Source of the DNA: Streptomyces vilmorinianum
Lineage (GTDB): Bacteria; Actinomycetota; Actinomycetes; Streptomycetales; Streptomycetaceae
Direction of reading: 5' to 3'
Assembly: GCF_005517195.1 (NCBI RefSeq)
Contig: NZ_CP040244.1
Span: 1,816,001-1,880,000, forward strand
DNA length: 64,000 nt
This document shows, in pieces, positions 22,841-30,875 of the stretch. A program made the position numbers and the translations under genes. The notes under the pieces are model-generated. The model made no database searches and was not told the origin of the DNA. It worked only from the letters and a program-made list of their open reading frames with translations. Numbering within the stretch: the first letter of the stretch is position 1; each line of letters begins with the position of its first letter.

Positions 22841-23833
22841 TCAGTCCGACAGAAGGGCCGCCTCCCGTTCCGGGGCGAGACCCAGTGACGGCCGGTCCGG
22901 GCGCTGCGGCGCCACCCCGCCGATCGACCGCAGCCAGGCCCAGGTGTCCGCGACCGTCTCCGCCGCCGGGCGGCAGCGGAGCCCCGCCGCGAGCGCCTTG
23001 GAGACATCGGCGGTGTGCATCGCGTCGTACAGCTCGCCCGGCGGAATCCAGACCGGCAGATCGGACCACGGCTCGACCCCGGCCGCGAGGAGCCTCTCCG
23101 GGTCGGTCCAGCGCAGCTCGGCGTCCGAACCGGTCGCCCGCACGCAGGCGTCGAGCAGCTCGCCCATGGTGGTGTGCCCGGGCGGCGAGACCAGGTTGTA
23201 CGGCCCCGAGAGCCCGGCCTCGGCCGCGTCGAGCGTCCACTCGGCCAGATCGCGGACGTCGATGTACTGCAGCGGCAGCGCGCGCGGGCCGGGCGCGAGG
23301 ACCGGGCCGCCGCGGGCGATGCGCCCCAGCCACCAGGGGAGGCGGCCCACGTTCTCGTACGGCCCGATGATCAGCCCCGCGCGGGCCAGCAGGGTCCGCC
23401 CGGAGCCGAACGCCTCGACGGCCGCGAGCTCCCCGCCCCGCTTGGCCGGCGCGTACGGCACCTCGCCGGCGTCCTGCGAACCCTCGACCAGCGGCCCGTC
23501 CTCGCCAAGACCGGCGGCGGGCGGCCAGGCGTACACGGACCGGCTCGACACATAGACGAAGCGTTCCACCCGGTCCGCGAGGAGCCGGGCCGCGTCCCGC
23601 ACGGCCGAGGGCGCGCCCGACCAGGTGTCGAGGACCAGGTCCCAGGTCGATCCGGCGGAGGCGAGGGCGGCGAGTCCGTCCGGGGCCGTACGGTCGCCGA
23701 GAAGCGAAAACGTTCCGGCAGGAGGCTCGTGACGGCCGCGGTGGAAGACCGTCACCTCCCACCCGCGGGCGAGCGCCGCCTCGGCCACGGCGCGCCCCAC
23801 GAACTCCGTCCCGCCCAAGATCAGAAGTCTCAT
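22841..23833 (-). CDS. NAD-dependent epimerase/reductase-like protein
   Basis: This 330-aa extended short-chain dehydrogenase-like protein has an N-terminal Rossmann motif GGTEFVGRAVAEAAL, DLVLDTW, and FVYVSSRSVYAW followed by a separate Lys-rich helix (YAPAKRGGE) in place of a canonical YxxxK. It may bind NAD without classical catalysis; similar proteins are annotated as NAD-dependent epimerase or RNA-binding reductase-like. ATG 23833 is used because the fold starts there (MRLLILGG). It stands alone, divergent from the membrane gene at 23943. Confidence 0.8.
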   Translation of the reverse strand: MRLLILGGTEFVGRAVAEAALARGWEVTVFHRGRHEPPAGTFSLLGDRTAPDGLAALASAGSTWDLVLDTWSGAPSAVRDAARLLADRVERFVYVSSRSVYAWPPAAGLGEDGPLVEGSQDAGEVPYAPAKRGGELAAVEAFGSGRTLLARAGLIIGPYENVGRLPWWLGRIARGGPVLAPGPRALPLQYIDVRDLAEWTLDAAEAGLSGPYNLVSPPGHTTMGELLDACVRATGSDAELRWTDPERLLAAGVEPWSDLPVWIPPGELYDAMHTADVSKALAAGLRCRPAAETVADTWAWLRSIGGVAPQRPDRPSLGLAPEREAALLSD

Positions 23834-23942
23834 GCCACGACTCTGCACCGCGGACCCGCCGACCGCCCACTGCTTCCGCTCAGGGATGAACGCGGGAGGC
23901 GGTCTCCCGCGCCGGCGGGCGGGATGTCACGATGTCCGGACC

Positions 23943-24542
23943 ATGACGGATTCCCGGTCGCCGATACGCGCCCTGCGAGCCGCCCTTTTCGCGGCGGTGT
24001 GCGTGACATTGGCAGCCGTGGGGCATTCGTTCATGTCTGCGCACGACCTCCCCGCGGGTTCTCTGGCCCTCGCCTTCGCCGTCACGGGTGGCCTTGCGTG
24101 GCTGGCCGGTGGCCGTCGGCGGGGCGCGTACGCGATCTCCGGAGGCCTGGCCGCCGTCCAGACGGTCCTGCACCTGATCTTCTCGGCGGGCGGGTCGTCA
24201 CACGAGGCCATGGACCACGCCGCGATGGACCACACGGCCGCGGCCCACTCCTCCACCGGCATGCTCGCCGCCCACCTCCTCGCCGCCCTGCTCTGCGGCC
24301 TCTGGCTGGCCCGTGGCGAGGCCGCCCTCTTCGCGCTCGCCCGGACCGTCGGGACGCTCGCCTTCACCCCGCTGCGGCTGTTCCTCACCGTCGTCCGCGT
24401 CCCCGAACTCCCGCACCCCGCACGCCCGCGCCGCCCGCACATCCGCCGGCTGCACGGCGTCGTCCTCGCGCACACCCTCTCCCGGCGCGGCCCGCCCCGG
24501 CTGTCCGTACCCCGCGCCACGGCCCTCGGAGCACACGTCTGA
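23943..24542 (+). CDS. Membrane protein with His/Met-rich loop, partner of PepSY protein
   Basis: This 199-aa protein has about four hydrophobic segments. A loop, HEAMDHAAMDHTAAAHSS, is rich in His and Met and suggests copper or iron contact. The basic Pro/Arg-rich C-terminus is probably cytoplasmic. It lies 44 bp upstream of the PepSY membrane protein gene on the same strand, so the pair are likely an operon. This arrangement resembles metal- or heme-related PepSY operons; the function is inferred only. Confidence 0.7.
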   Translation: MTDSRSPIRALRAALFAAVCVTLAAVGHSFMSAHDLPAGSLALAFAVTGGLAWLAGGRRRGAYAISGGLAAVQTVLHLIFSAGGSSHEAMDHAAMDHTAAAHSSTGMLAAHLLAALLCGLWLARGEAALFALARTVGTLAFTPLRLFLTVVRVPELPHPARPRRPHIRRLHGVVLAHTLSRRGPPRLSVPRATALGAHV

Positions 24543-24586
24543 CCCGGGGGTCGCCTCCCCTGTCGACACCGACTCCCAGGACAGCC

Positions 24587-26044
24587 ATGACCATTGACGA
24601 TCCCGCGCGCCCGGACACCGCGGCAGCGCCCACCACACCCGAGAACCCGACCGAGACCGAAAGCGACAGCACAACCGCAGCCGGGACCGGCACCGGGACC
24701 TGGAGCGCGCTGCGCCCCCTCGTCCTGCGCCTGCACTTCTACGCCGGCATCCTCATCGCCCCCTTCCTGCTGATCGCCGCCACCAGCGGACTGCTCTACG
24801 CGCTCTCCTTCCAGGCAGAGAAGGTCCTGTACGCGCACGAGCTCGAAGTCCCGGTCGGTGACAAGGTCCTGCCGCTCTCGCAGCAGGTCCACGCCGCGAA
24901 GAAGGTGAACCCCGACGGCACCGTCACCGCCGTCTGGCCCTCCGCAGAGGACGGCGCCACCACCCGCGTCCTCATGGCCGACCCCGACGTCGAGGAGGGC
25001 ACGTCCCTCGCCGTCTTCGTCGACCCGTACACCGCCGAGGTACGCGGACAGCTGCCCAGCTACGGCAGCTCCGGCGCGCTTCCGCTGCGCACCTGGATCG
25101 ACGAGCTCCACCGCGACCTGCACCTGGGCGACCTCGGCCGCAACTACAGCGAGCTGGCCGCCAGCTGGCTGTGGGTGATCGCACTCGGCGGCCTGCTGCT
25201 GTGGCTCGGCCGCCGCAGGAAGAACCGCCGCGCCCTGTTCGTACCGGAGCGCGGCCCCCGGTCCCGCCGCCGCACGCTCTCCTGGCACGGCTCGGTCGGC
25301 CTGTGGGCCGTGACCGGACTCGTCCTGCTCTCCGCGACCGGCCTGACCTGGTCGCGGTACGCCGGCGAGAACATCGACCTGGTCCGCGAACAGCTCGGCG
25401 GCGCCACCCCGTCCGTCTCCGCGACGCTCGAAGGCGCGGCCGCCGGCGGCTCCTCGGGCCACGAGGGCCACGGCAGCGGCCACCAGGCCCAGGCCCCCGT
25501 CGCGAACGGCCCGGACGTCGGCATCGACCGGGTGGTCGAGGCGGCCCGCGCGAAGGGCATCGAGGGGAGGACGTCCGTCGTCCTGCCCTCCGAGGGCAAG
25601 GGTTACGTCGTCAAGGAGACCGACACCCAGTTCCCGGTGCACCTGGACTCGGTGGCGGTGAACCCGGCCGACGGCACGGTCATGGACGAACTGCGCTTCG
25701 CCGACTACCCGGTGCTCGCCCAGCTGACCCGGTTCGGCATCGACGCCCACACGGGTGTCTTCCTGGGCCTCTTCAACCAGCTGGCGCTCGCCGCGCTCGC
25801 CCTCTGCCTCATCCTGCTGATCGTCTGGGGCTACCGGATGTGGTGGCTGCGCCGCCCCGGCCGCCCGGTCGCGCGCGGGGTCTGGCGCAAGGTCCCGCCG
25901 ACGATGCTGCTGCCGCTGCTCGCGGGAACCGCCCTCGTGGGCTGGTTCGTCCCGCTGCTGGGCCTCAGCCTGCTGGCGTTCCTGGTCGTCGACCTCGCCC
26001 TCGGCCTGGTCGCCCGGGTCCGGGCGAGGTCGCACGCGGCCTGA
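24587..26044 (+). CDS. PepSY-associated TM protein
   Basis: This 485-aa PepSY_TM-family protein starts at ATG 24587 after a Thr/Glu-rich N-terminus of about 45 aa. The first helix (LHFYAGILIAPFLLIAATSGLLYAL) is followed by a PepSY-like extracellular part, then WIDELHRDLHLGD, two central helices, a His-rich loop (GHEGHGSGHQAQ) and two C-terminal helices. The family includes iron-uptake and reductase-like membrane proteins. Its stop abuts the stop of the convergent wHTH regulator. Confidence 0.85.
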   Translation: MTIDDPARPDTAAAPTTPENPTETESDSTTAAGTGTGTWSALRPLVLRLHFYAGILIAPFLLIAATSGLLYALSFQAEKVLYAHELEVPVGDKVLPLSQQVHAAKKVNPDGTVTAVWPSAEDGATTRVLMADPDVEEGTSLAVFVDPYTAEVRGQLPSYGSSGALPLRTWIDELHRDLHLGDLGRNYSELAASWLWVIALGGLLLWLGRRRKNRRALFVPERGPRSRRRTLSWHGSVGLWAVTGLVLLSATGLTWSRYAGENIDLVREQLGGATPSVSATLEGAAAGGSSGHEGHGSGHQAQAPVANGPDVGIDRVVEAARAKGIEGRTSVVLPSEGKGYVVKETDTQFPVHLDSVAVNPADGTVMDELRFADYPVLAQLTRFGIDAHTGVFLGLFNQLALAALALCLILLIVWGYRMWWLRRPGRPVARGVWRKVPPTMLLPLLAGTALVGWFVPLLGLSLLAFLVVDLALGLVARVRARSHAA

Positions 26045-26587
26045 TCAGGGCGTGTACTTGTAGCCGACCCGCCGCACGGTCTCGATCGTGCGGCGGTGCT
26101 CGGCGCCCAGCTTGCGGCGCAGCCGCGCCACATGGACGTCGACGGTCCGCCCGTCGCCCACATGCCCGTACCCGTACCCCCATACCGTCGTGACCAACTG
26201 GTCGCGGGTGTGCACCCGGTGGGGATGGGCGACGAGATGGGCCAGAAGCTCGAACTCCAGATACGTCAGGTCCAGCGCCTCCCCGTCCACGAAGGCCAGC
26301 CGCCGCGCACCGTCGATCGTCACGGGACCCTGCGCAGCAGCAGCAGCACCAGCAGCAGCAGCCGCCGCCGACTGCTGGTCGGCCGGCACCAGGACCAGAT
26401 ACCCGACCATCGGCGGCCGCCCGGGCAGCGTGGGCAGTGCGTGCGGGGGCGCGGGCACCAGAGTGGCGCCGGGCGGCAGGAAGTCCACGACCTCGCAGAG
26501 GTCGGCGAGCTCATGAGGGTCGACGGCACGAAGTCGGTGACGGCCGGGGTGGACGGCCGTGAGGGAAGCGCTCGGGGTGTGGGCCAT
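26045..26587 (-). CDS. OmpR/PhoB-type winged-helix regulator lacking a receiver domain
   Basis: This 180-aa protein has a C-terminal Trans_reg_C winged helix (DLTYLEFELLAHLVAHPHRV; TRDQLVTTVWGYGY; VDVHVARLRRKLG; RRVGYKYTP). The N-terminal 80 aa are not a phosphoacceptor receiver; no conserved Asp pocket is seen, and a polyalanine run (residues about 73-87) separates the halves. It is probably an orphan regulator with non-phosphorylation control. A short ORF with leader-peptide character lies 130 bp upstream on the same strand. Confidence 0.85.
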   Translation of the reverse strand: MAHTPSASLTAVHPGRHRLRAVDPHELADLCEVVDFLPPGATLVPAPPHALPTLPGRPPMVGYLVLVPADQQSAAAAAAGAAAAAQGPVTIDGARRLAFVDGEALDLTYLEFELLAHLVAHPHRVHTRDQLVTTVWGYGYGHVGDGRTVDVHVARLRRKLGAEHRRTIETVRRVGYKYTP

Positions 26588-26716
26588 GGAAAGTCAGCTC
26601 TCTCGCGCGAAGAAACGGACGGAACGGACAGAACGTCGTACGTACGTCGTTGCGCGTCGGCCGAAGGCCGGGGGACCGGAGGACCCGGGGACCTGGGGAC
26701 CGTACCGATCGGGGCT

Positions 26717-26830
26717 TTAGAGGGCCGACGCGTTCCTCGCGCGGCAACACACCCGGTCGAAGTCGTCGTGCTGACGGGACGGCCAGAACGGCTCGAGGTC
26801 GAGGCGACCCCTCGCACTGTCGTTCTGCAT
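26717..26830 (-). CDS. Possible short leader peptide (37 aa)
   Basis: MQNDSARGRLDLEPFWPSRQ continues HDDFDRVCCRARNASAL. The R-x-H-x-D-F-x-R-V-C-C core resembles the putative cysteine-responsive leader peptides described in actinobacteria. Start ATG 26830 has GGGGGG nine bases upstream; ATG 26839 is an alternative giving 40 aa. It precedes the winged-helix gene on the same strand. Translation is inferred only from the motif and ribosome-site-like sequence. Confidence 0.45.
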   Translation of the reverse strand: MQNDSARGRLDLEPFWPSRQHDDFDRVCCRARNASAL

Positions 26831-26890
26831 CCCGGCCATCCCCCCATTGAACCAGAAGACAAGCCCGCGGAGCAGCCCTCCCCGACCCAA

Positions 26891-26934
26891 CGCCGAAGGG
26901 GCGCCCACCGGTTCCGGCGGGCGCCCCTTCGGCG
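26891..26934 (-). terminator. glnII terminator hairpin
   Basis: A perfect 16-bp stem (CGCCGAAGGGGCGCCC pairing with 26919-26934) encloses a 12-nt loop. It lies 15 bp past the glnII stop. There is no T-run, as is usual in Streptomyces. Confidence 0.85.
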
Positions 26935-26949
26935 TGACGAGCGGGCGGA

Positions 26950-27990
26950 TCAGACCTGGCCGGCCTTCTCCAGCGCCTCGCAGCAGGTGTCGACCAGCAG
27001 ACGCGTCACCACGTACGGGTCCACGTTCGCGTTCGGGCGGCGGTCCTCGATGTAGCCCTTCTGGTCCTGCTCGACCTGCCACGGGATACGGACCGAGGCG
27101 CCGCGGTCGGAGACACCGTAGGAGTACTTGTCCCACGGGGCGGTCTCGTGCAGACCCGTCAGACGGTCGTCGATGCCCGCGCCGTAGTTCTTCACGTGGT
27201 CGAGCGGCTTGGAACCCTCGCCCAGGGACTCGCACGCGGTGATGATCGCGTCGTAGCCCTCGCGCATCGCCTTCGTGGAGAAGTTGGTGTGCGCGCCCGC
27301 GCCGTTCCAGTCGCCCTTCACCGGCTTCGGGTCCAGCGTCGCCGAGACCTTGAAGTCCTCGGCCGTGCGGTAGAGCAGCCAACGGGCCACCCACAGCTGG
27401 TCCGCGACGTCCAGCGGCGCCAGCGGGCCGACCTGGAACTCCCACTGGCCCGGCATGACCTCGGCGTTGATGCCGGAGATGCCCAGACCCGCCTTCAGGC
27501 AGTTCTCCAGGTGCGCCTCGACGACGTCACGGCCGAAGATCTCGTCGGCGCCGACACCGCAGTAGTAGCCACCCTGCGGGGCCGGGAAGCCGCCGACCGG
27601 GAAGCCGAGCGGGCGCTCGCCGTCGAAGAAGGTGTACTCCTGCTCGATGCCGAAGATCGGCTCCTGCGCGGCGTACTTCGCGTAGACCTCGGCCAGCGCG
27701 GCACGCGTGTTGGACTCGTGCGGCGTCATGTCCGTGTTGAGGACCTCGCACATCACCAGCAGGTCGTCGCCGCCGCGGATCGGGTCCGGGCAGACGAAGA
27801 CGGGCTTGAGGACACGGTCCGAGGCGTGGCCCTTGGCCTGGTTCGTGCTGGATCCGTCGAAGCCCCAGATCGGCAGCTCCTCCAGGGTGGCGCCCGTGCC
27901 CGGCAGTATCTTCGTCTTCGAACGAAGCTTCGCGGTCGGCTCGGTGCCGTCGATCCAGATGTACTCAGCCTTGAAGGTCACGGGCCTCAT
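26950..27990 (-). CDS. glnII: Glutamine synthetase type II
   Basis: This 346-aa ATP-dependent glutamate-ammonia ligase is of the eukaryote-like GSII class, much shorter than GlnA. Recognisable motifs are YIWIDGTEPTAKLRSKT, IWGFDGSSTNQAKGHASD, FGIEQEYTFFDG, GINAEVMPGQWEFQVGP and NGAGAHTNFSTKAMR (metal- and ATP-binding residues). It has no adenylylation Tyr loop. The four-half-site GlnR box at 28082-28119 indicates nitrogen control, and a strong terminator follows. Confidence 0.96.
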   Translation of the reverse strand: MRPVTFKAEYIWIDGTEPTAKLRSKTKILPGTGATLEELPIWGFDGSSTNQAKGHASDRVLKPVFVCPDPIRGGDDLLVMCEVLNTDMTPHESNTRAALAEVYAKYAAQEPIFGIEQEYTFFDGERPLGFPVGGFPAPQGGYYCGVGADEIFGRDVVEAHLENCLKAGLGISGINAEVMPGQWEFQVGPLAPLDVADQLWVARWLLYRTAEDFKVSATLDPKPVKGDWNGAGAHTNFSTKAMREGYDAIITACESLGEGSKPLDHVKNYGAGIDDRLTGLHETAPWDKYSYGVSDRGASVRIPWQVEQDQKGYIEDRRPNANVDPYVVTRLLVDTCCEALEKAGQV

Positions 27991-28081
27991 CCTTTGGCGT
28001 GCTGCTGCGGGGAGCGTGCTGCGGCTCGCGACGCTGCGAGAGCTGCGGTGTCTGTGTCTGCGCGCAGCTTGGCAACACCGG

Positions 28082-28119
28082 ATTTCCCGTCCGTTGCCCG
28101 TTTGTGAACCCCGTGTTAC
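28082..28119 (-). promoter_or_regulatory. GlnR box upstream of glnII
   Basis: Read on the minus strand, four 5-bp half-sites are each separated by exactly 6 bp: GTAAC, TTCAC, GCAAC and GAAAT. This is the gTnAc-n6-GaAAc-n6 architecture of actinobacterial GlnR boxes. It sits about 90 bp upstream of the glnII start and abuts the stop codon of the next minus-strand gene, whose last base is 28120. Confidence 0.85.
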
Positions 28120-29262
28120 TCAGCTTTCCTGTGTTTCGCGCAGACGCTGTGCGATCACATGGGCGTTCAGCAGCGAACCGAAGCCGGCGGCGGTGACACG
28201 CCGCACCACCTCGGCGTACGTCGTCCCGAGCGCTTCCGCCGTCTGCTCCAGGTGCCAGTCGCAGTCCGCGAGACGGCGCAGGAGATGGCCCCGCCTGATC
28301 TGGTTCTCGGAGAGCCGGAAGGTCTTCAGATAGAGCGTGCGCCCCTTGTGGTCGGCGATCAGCTCACCGATGTGCTGTTCCTCACCGCCCCGGTGGAACG
28401 GTGGGAGGAACCGGTACAGATCATAGGAATCCATCCGGTACACCCGCTCGAAGGCGTACGAGGTGTCCAGCAGATCCCGCGCCATCAGGCCGTCGTGCGC
28501 CTCGGCCCACGCGCGCTCCTGCGCGCGGGCCGCCGCCCGCAGATCCGCGAGGGTGCGCACGGAGCCGGCCTCGTCCCGGATCCGCGCCGTGAACTCCGGC
28601 ACCGGGGCGCCGTAGAAGGCGTACTGGTGGACCAGCTCCCCGTACAGGTCCTCGATCAGCGTGGGGTGAAGCACGCGGTAGTCCCGCGGGTGCGGGACGA
28701 CGAAGGCCGCGGCCAGGGCGTCGGCGACGTACAGCATCAGCCCGCACTGCCCCGGGTGGATCTCGAAGACCCGCAAGGCCTCCGAGAGCCCCGGCACACT
28801 CCACCCCGCGTACGCCGCCTCGGCGCGCGGCGACAGCCCCTGGCGTACCGCCTGCTGGGACCACTCGTCCCAGACCACGGACGGGCCGCCGAAGTGGAGC
28901 GCCAGATAGCCCTCCAGGGCGAGATGGAGGGGAAGGAAACGGAGCCTCTTCTCGCCGTTCCGCCGCTTGGCGAGACGGTGATGGCGGCGTACGGGGACGG
29001 CGCGCGGCTCGCCGTCCCCGAGCCGGGTGCCGTACGCGGCGCCTTCCGCTCCCTTGCCCGACCAGTCGGCGACGAAGCCGTGCGGGATGTACGAGGTGTA
29101 CGTCGTACGGTCCCCGAGGTCGACCGAGCCGGCGTTCCCGTACACCTCACGGTGGAGGCGCAGCCCCTCCACCGGCTCGGGTCGGACGAGCGGGACCAAC
29201 CGGACACCACCCCACACCTGTGCGGGCCGGACCTCCAGACCGGTCAGATCGATCCGGGTCAT
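28120..29262 (-). CDS. ARPP-2-like domain protein, coupled to the TROVE/vWA gene
   Basis: This 380-aa cytoplasmic protein opens MTRIDLTGLEVRPAQVWGGV and continues with RLVPLVRPEPVEGLRLHR, which I associate with ARPP-2 (ADP-ribosylglycohydrolase/phosphatase-associated) proteins; the assignment is from memory and moderate. A HHRLAKRRNGEKRLRFLPLH segment is strongly basic and could contact nucleic acid. A helix-turn-helix-like C-terminus (LADCDWHLEQTAEALGTTYA, VVRRVTAAGFGSLLNAHVIA) suggests DNA or RNA binding. Its start overlaps the upstream TROVE/vWA stop by four bases (ATGA), so the two products are probably stoichiometric partners. Confidence 0.6.
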   Translation of the reverse strand: MTRIDLTGLEVRPAQVWGGVRLVPLVRPEPVEGLRLHREVYGNAGSVDLGDRTTYTSYIPHGFVADWSGKGAEGAAYGTRLGDGEPRAVPVRRHHRLAKRRNGEKRLRFLPLHLALEGYLALHFGGPSVVWDEWSQQAVRQGLSPRAEAAYAGWSVPGLSEALRVFEIHPGQCGLMLYVADALAAAFVVPHPRDYRVLHPTLIEDLYGELVHQYAFYGAPVPEFTARIRDEAGSVRTLADLRAAARAQERAWAEAHDGLMARDLLDTSYAFERVYRMDSYDLYRFLPPFHRGGEEQHIGELIADHKGRTLYLKTFRLSENQIRRGHLLRRLADCDWHLEQTAEALGTTYAEVVRRVTAAGFGSLLNAHVIAQRLRETQES

Positions 29263-30668
29263 CGGGACGCCCCCTTCAGGAACAGCTCCACCCTCCGGTC
29301 CAGATACGCCCGGAGCTGCGCCAGCCCCGTGCGCCCCTCCGCGAACTGAGCGATCTCCACCAGCGCCGCCAGGTCCTCCGCGTCCCTGATCCCGGCCGTG
29401 GGCACGCTCGGCGCGAGCCGGCGCACATCGAATCCGGCGGCGTCGTATACGGGGTTCACATGGACCGCGCTCGTCCGCCGCTCCGGGTCGAGCCGCGTCC
29501 GCCACACGCGCAGCACCTCGCCCGCGAGCCCCGGCGGCGCGTTGTCCCAGCCGTCCGAGACGATCACCAGCCGGTCGGGGGCGGCCGGGCCCTCCAGGGC
29601 GTCGAGGATCCGCGTACCGAGCGGGGTCGGCCCCCACGGCCGCACGAGAAGGGGATCGGCGCCGCCCGAGGTCCAGTGCGCCGCGTACGCCCCCGGCGCG
29701 GCCAGGGCCTCCAGAAGGAAGTGGCAGCCCAGGGCGACCGCGAGCGGACGACGCCGCTTCACGGCCGATCCCGAGGCGGAGTAGCTGTCGTCGAGGACCG
29801 CCGCGACCCTGCCCCAGGTCCCCGCGTACGGCCCCGCGACCCGGCCCGCGGCCGCCCGCAGCGCACCCGTCAGCTCGGCGCGGCGCGCCACCCGCTCCCC
29901 GAAGGGGAGGGAGAGCACGTAGAGCGCGAGCCGGGTCAGCGGCATGACGGTCAGATCGCTCGCCCGCTCCGTACGCAGCCGCTCCAGACGCGTCATCCGC
30001 GGCGCGATCCGCTCCAGGAAGCGCTCGCGCGGTATGCCGTGCCGGGCCGCGAAGCCCTCGGCGACGGTGAACGGCAGCTCGTACAGCGCCCCCTGTTCGT
30101 AGCGCGCACGGCGGTACGCGTCCAGGTAGGGGTGTTCGTAGCGGACCCGGCGGCCCGGCGTGAAGAGGAAGTCCCCGCACTCGGGGTCGGCGAAGCGCTG
30201 GTGGACGTGGCGGGCGGCGGCCTTGAGCCCGGGCCGGTACTTCACGGCGTCGAGCGCGAGCCCTTCGCGCTCCGCGCGGGCGGCCAGCCAGTCACGGATG
30301 ATCGCGCGCGTGCGGCGGTTGTTGACCCTGGCGGCGCGCAGGGCGCGGAAGAGACGGTAGACCCGCTGCGGCGGCATCAGCGCGAGCCGGGCGGCGATCA
30401 GCCGGCCCTCCCGCTCCCCGGCCTCCTTGGGGGTGCGCAGCAGCTGCTCGACGATCAGGGCCGCGTTGTGGTCGTTGATGTCGAGCGCGAGCGCGGCGGC
30501 GTACACCGGCCGGTAGTTGACCCGGACGTACTCGTGGAGGAAGGCGAGGGAGAGCCGCTGCTCACCGGCGGAGGAGCGGAACTCGCGCTGCCCGGTGGCG
30601 GTGACGGCCGCGTTGACGAAGAGCAGGACGTCCTCGGCGGCGATGAGGTCGGAGTGCGTCTCCGTCAT
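29259..30668 (-). CDS. TROVE/vWA-type protein (Ro60-like) with intact MIDAS
   Basis: This 469-aa protein has an alpha-helical repeat N-terminal region (about 1-270; VNAAVTATGQREFRSSAGEQ, LLRTPKEAGEREGRLIAARL) followed by a von Willebrand A domain. The vWA shows DDSYSASGS (DxSxS MIDAS) near residue 290 and VIVSDGWDN further on. That order matches bacterial Ro60/TROVE-type RNA-binding proteins, although the helical part is divergent. The start is ATG 30668 after GAGGGGAA. It is the first gene of a two-gene unit with the ARPP-2-like protein. A role in RNA quality control or stress is inferred from family. Confidence 0.65.
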   Translation of the reverse strand: MTETHSDLIAAEDVLLFVNAAVTATGQREFRSSAGEQRLSLAFLHEYVRVNYRPVYAAALALDINDHNAALIVEQLLRTPKEAGEREGRLIAARLALMPPQRVYRLFRALRAARVNNRRTRAIIRDWLAARAEREGLALDAVKYRPGLKAAARHVHQRFADPECGDFLFTPGRRVRYEHPYLDAYRRARYEQGALYELPFTVAEGFAARHGIPRERFLERIAPRMTRLERLRTERASDLTVMPLTRLALYVLSLPFGERVARRAELTGALRAAAGRVAGPYAGTWGRVAAVLDDSYSASGSAVKRRRPLAVALGCHFLLEALAAPGAYAAHWTSGGADPLLVRPWGPTPLGTRILDALEGPAAPDRLVIVSDGWDNAPPGLAGEVLRVWRTRLDPERRTSAVHVNPVYDAAGFDVRRLAPSVPTAGIRDAEDLAALVEIAQFAEGRTGLAQLRAYLDRRVELFLKGASR

Positions 30669-30875
30669 GGTTCCCCTCGCAGTGACATGGGTGCCGGCCG
30701 GGGAATGGGGGAGCGAACAGCGAAAACGTTGCGGTAGAGGCAGGTCCCGGAAGTCGCACCGGAGTCCCGCGACCGGCGGACGAAAAGTACCACCAGGGTC
30801 CGCAAGCACCGGGAGCCTGGGCCTGGCAAGGGCGGCGGCCGCCCCGGTGTCGGAGGCGCCCGGCACACTGGGGGC

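Noticed and set aside
21432..23555. A 707-aa plus-strand open frame
   Set aside because: It is antisense to DUF1996 and the epimerase and is low complexity; no ribosome site.
26320..26862. A 180-aa minus-strand frame overlapping the wHTH start
   Set aside because: It overlaps the regulator in another frame with Arg/Pro-rich noise; the true gene has conserved wHTH motifs.
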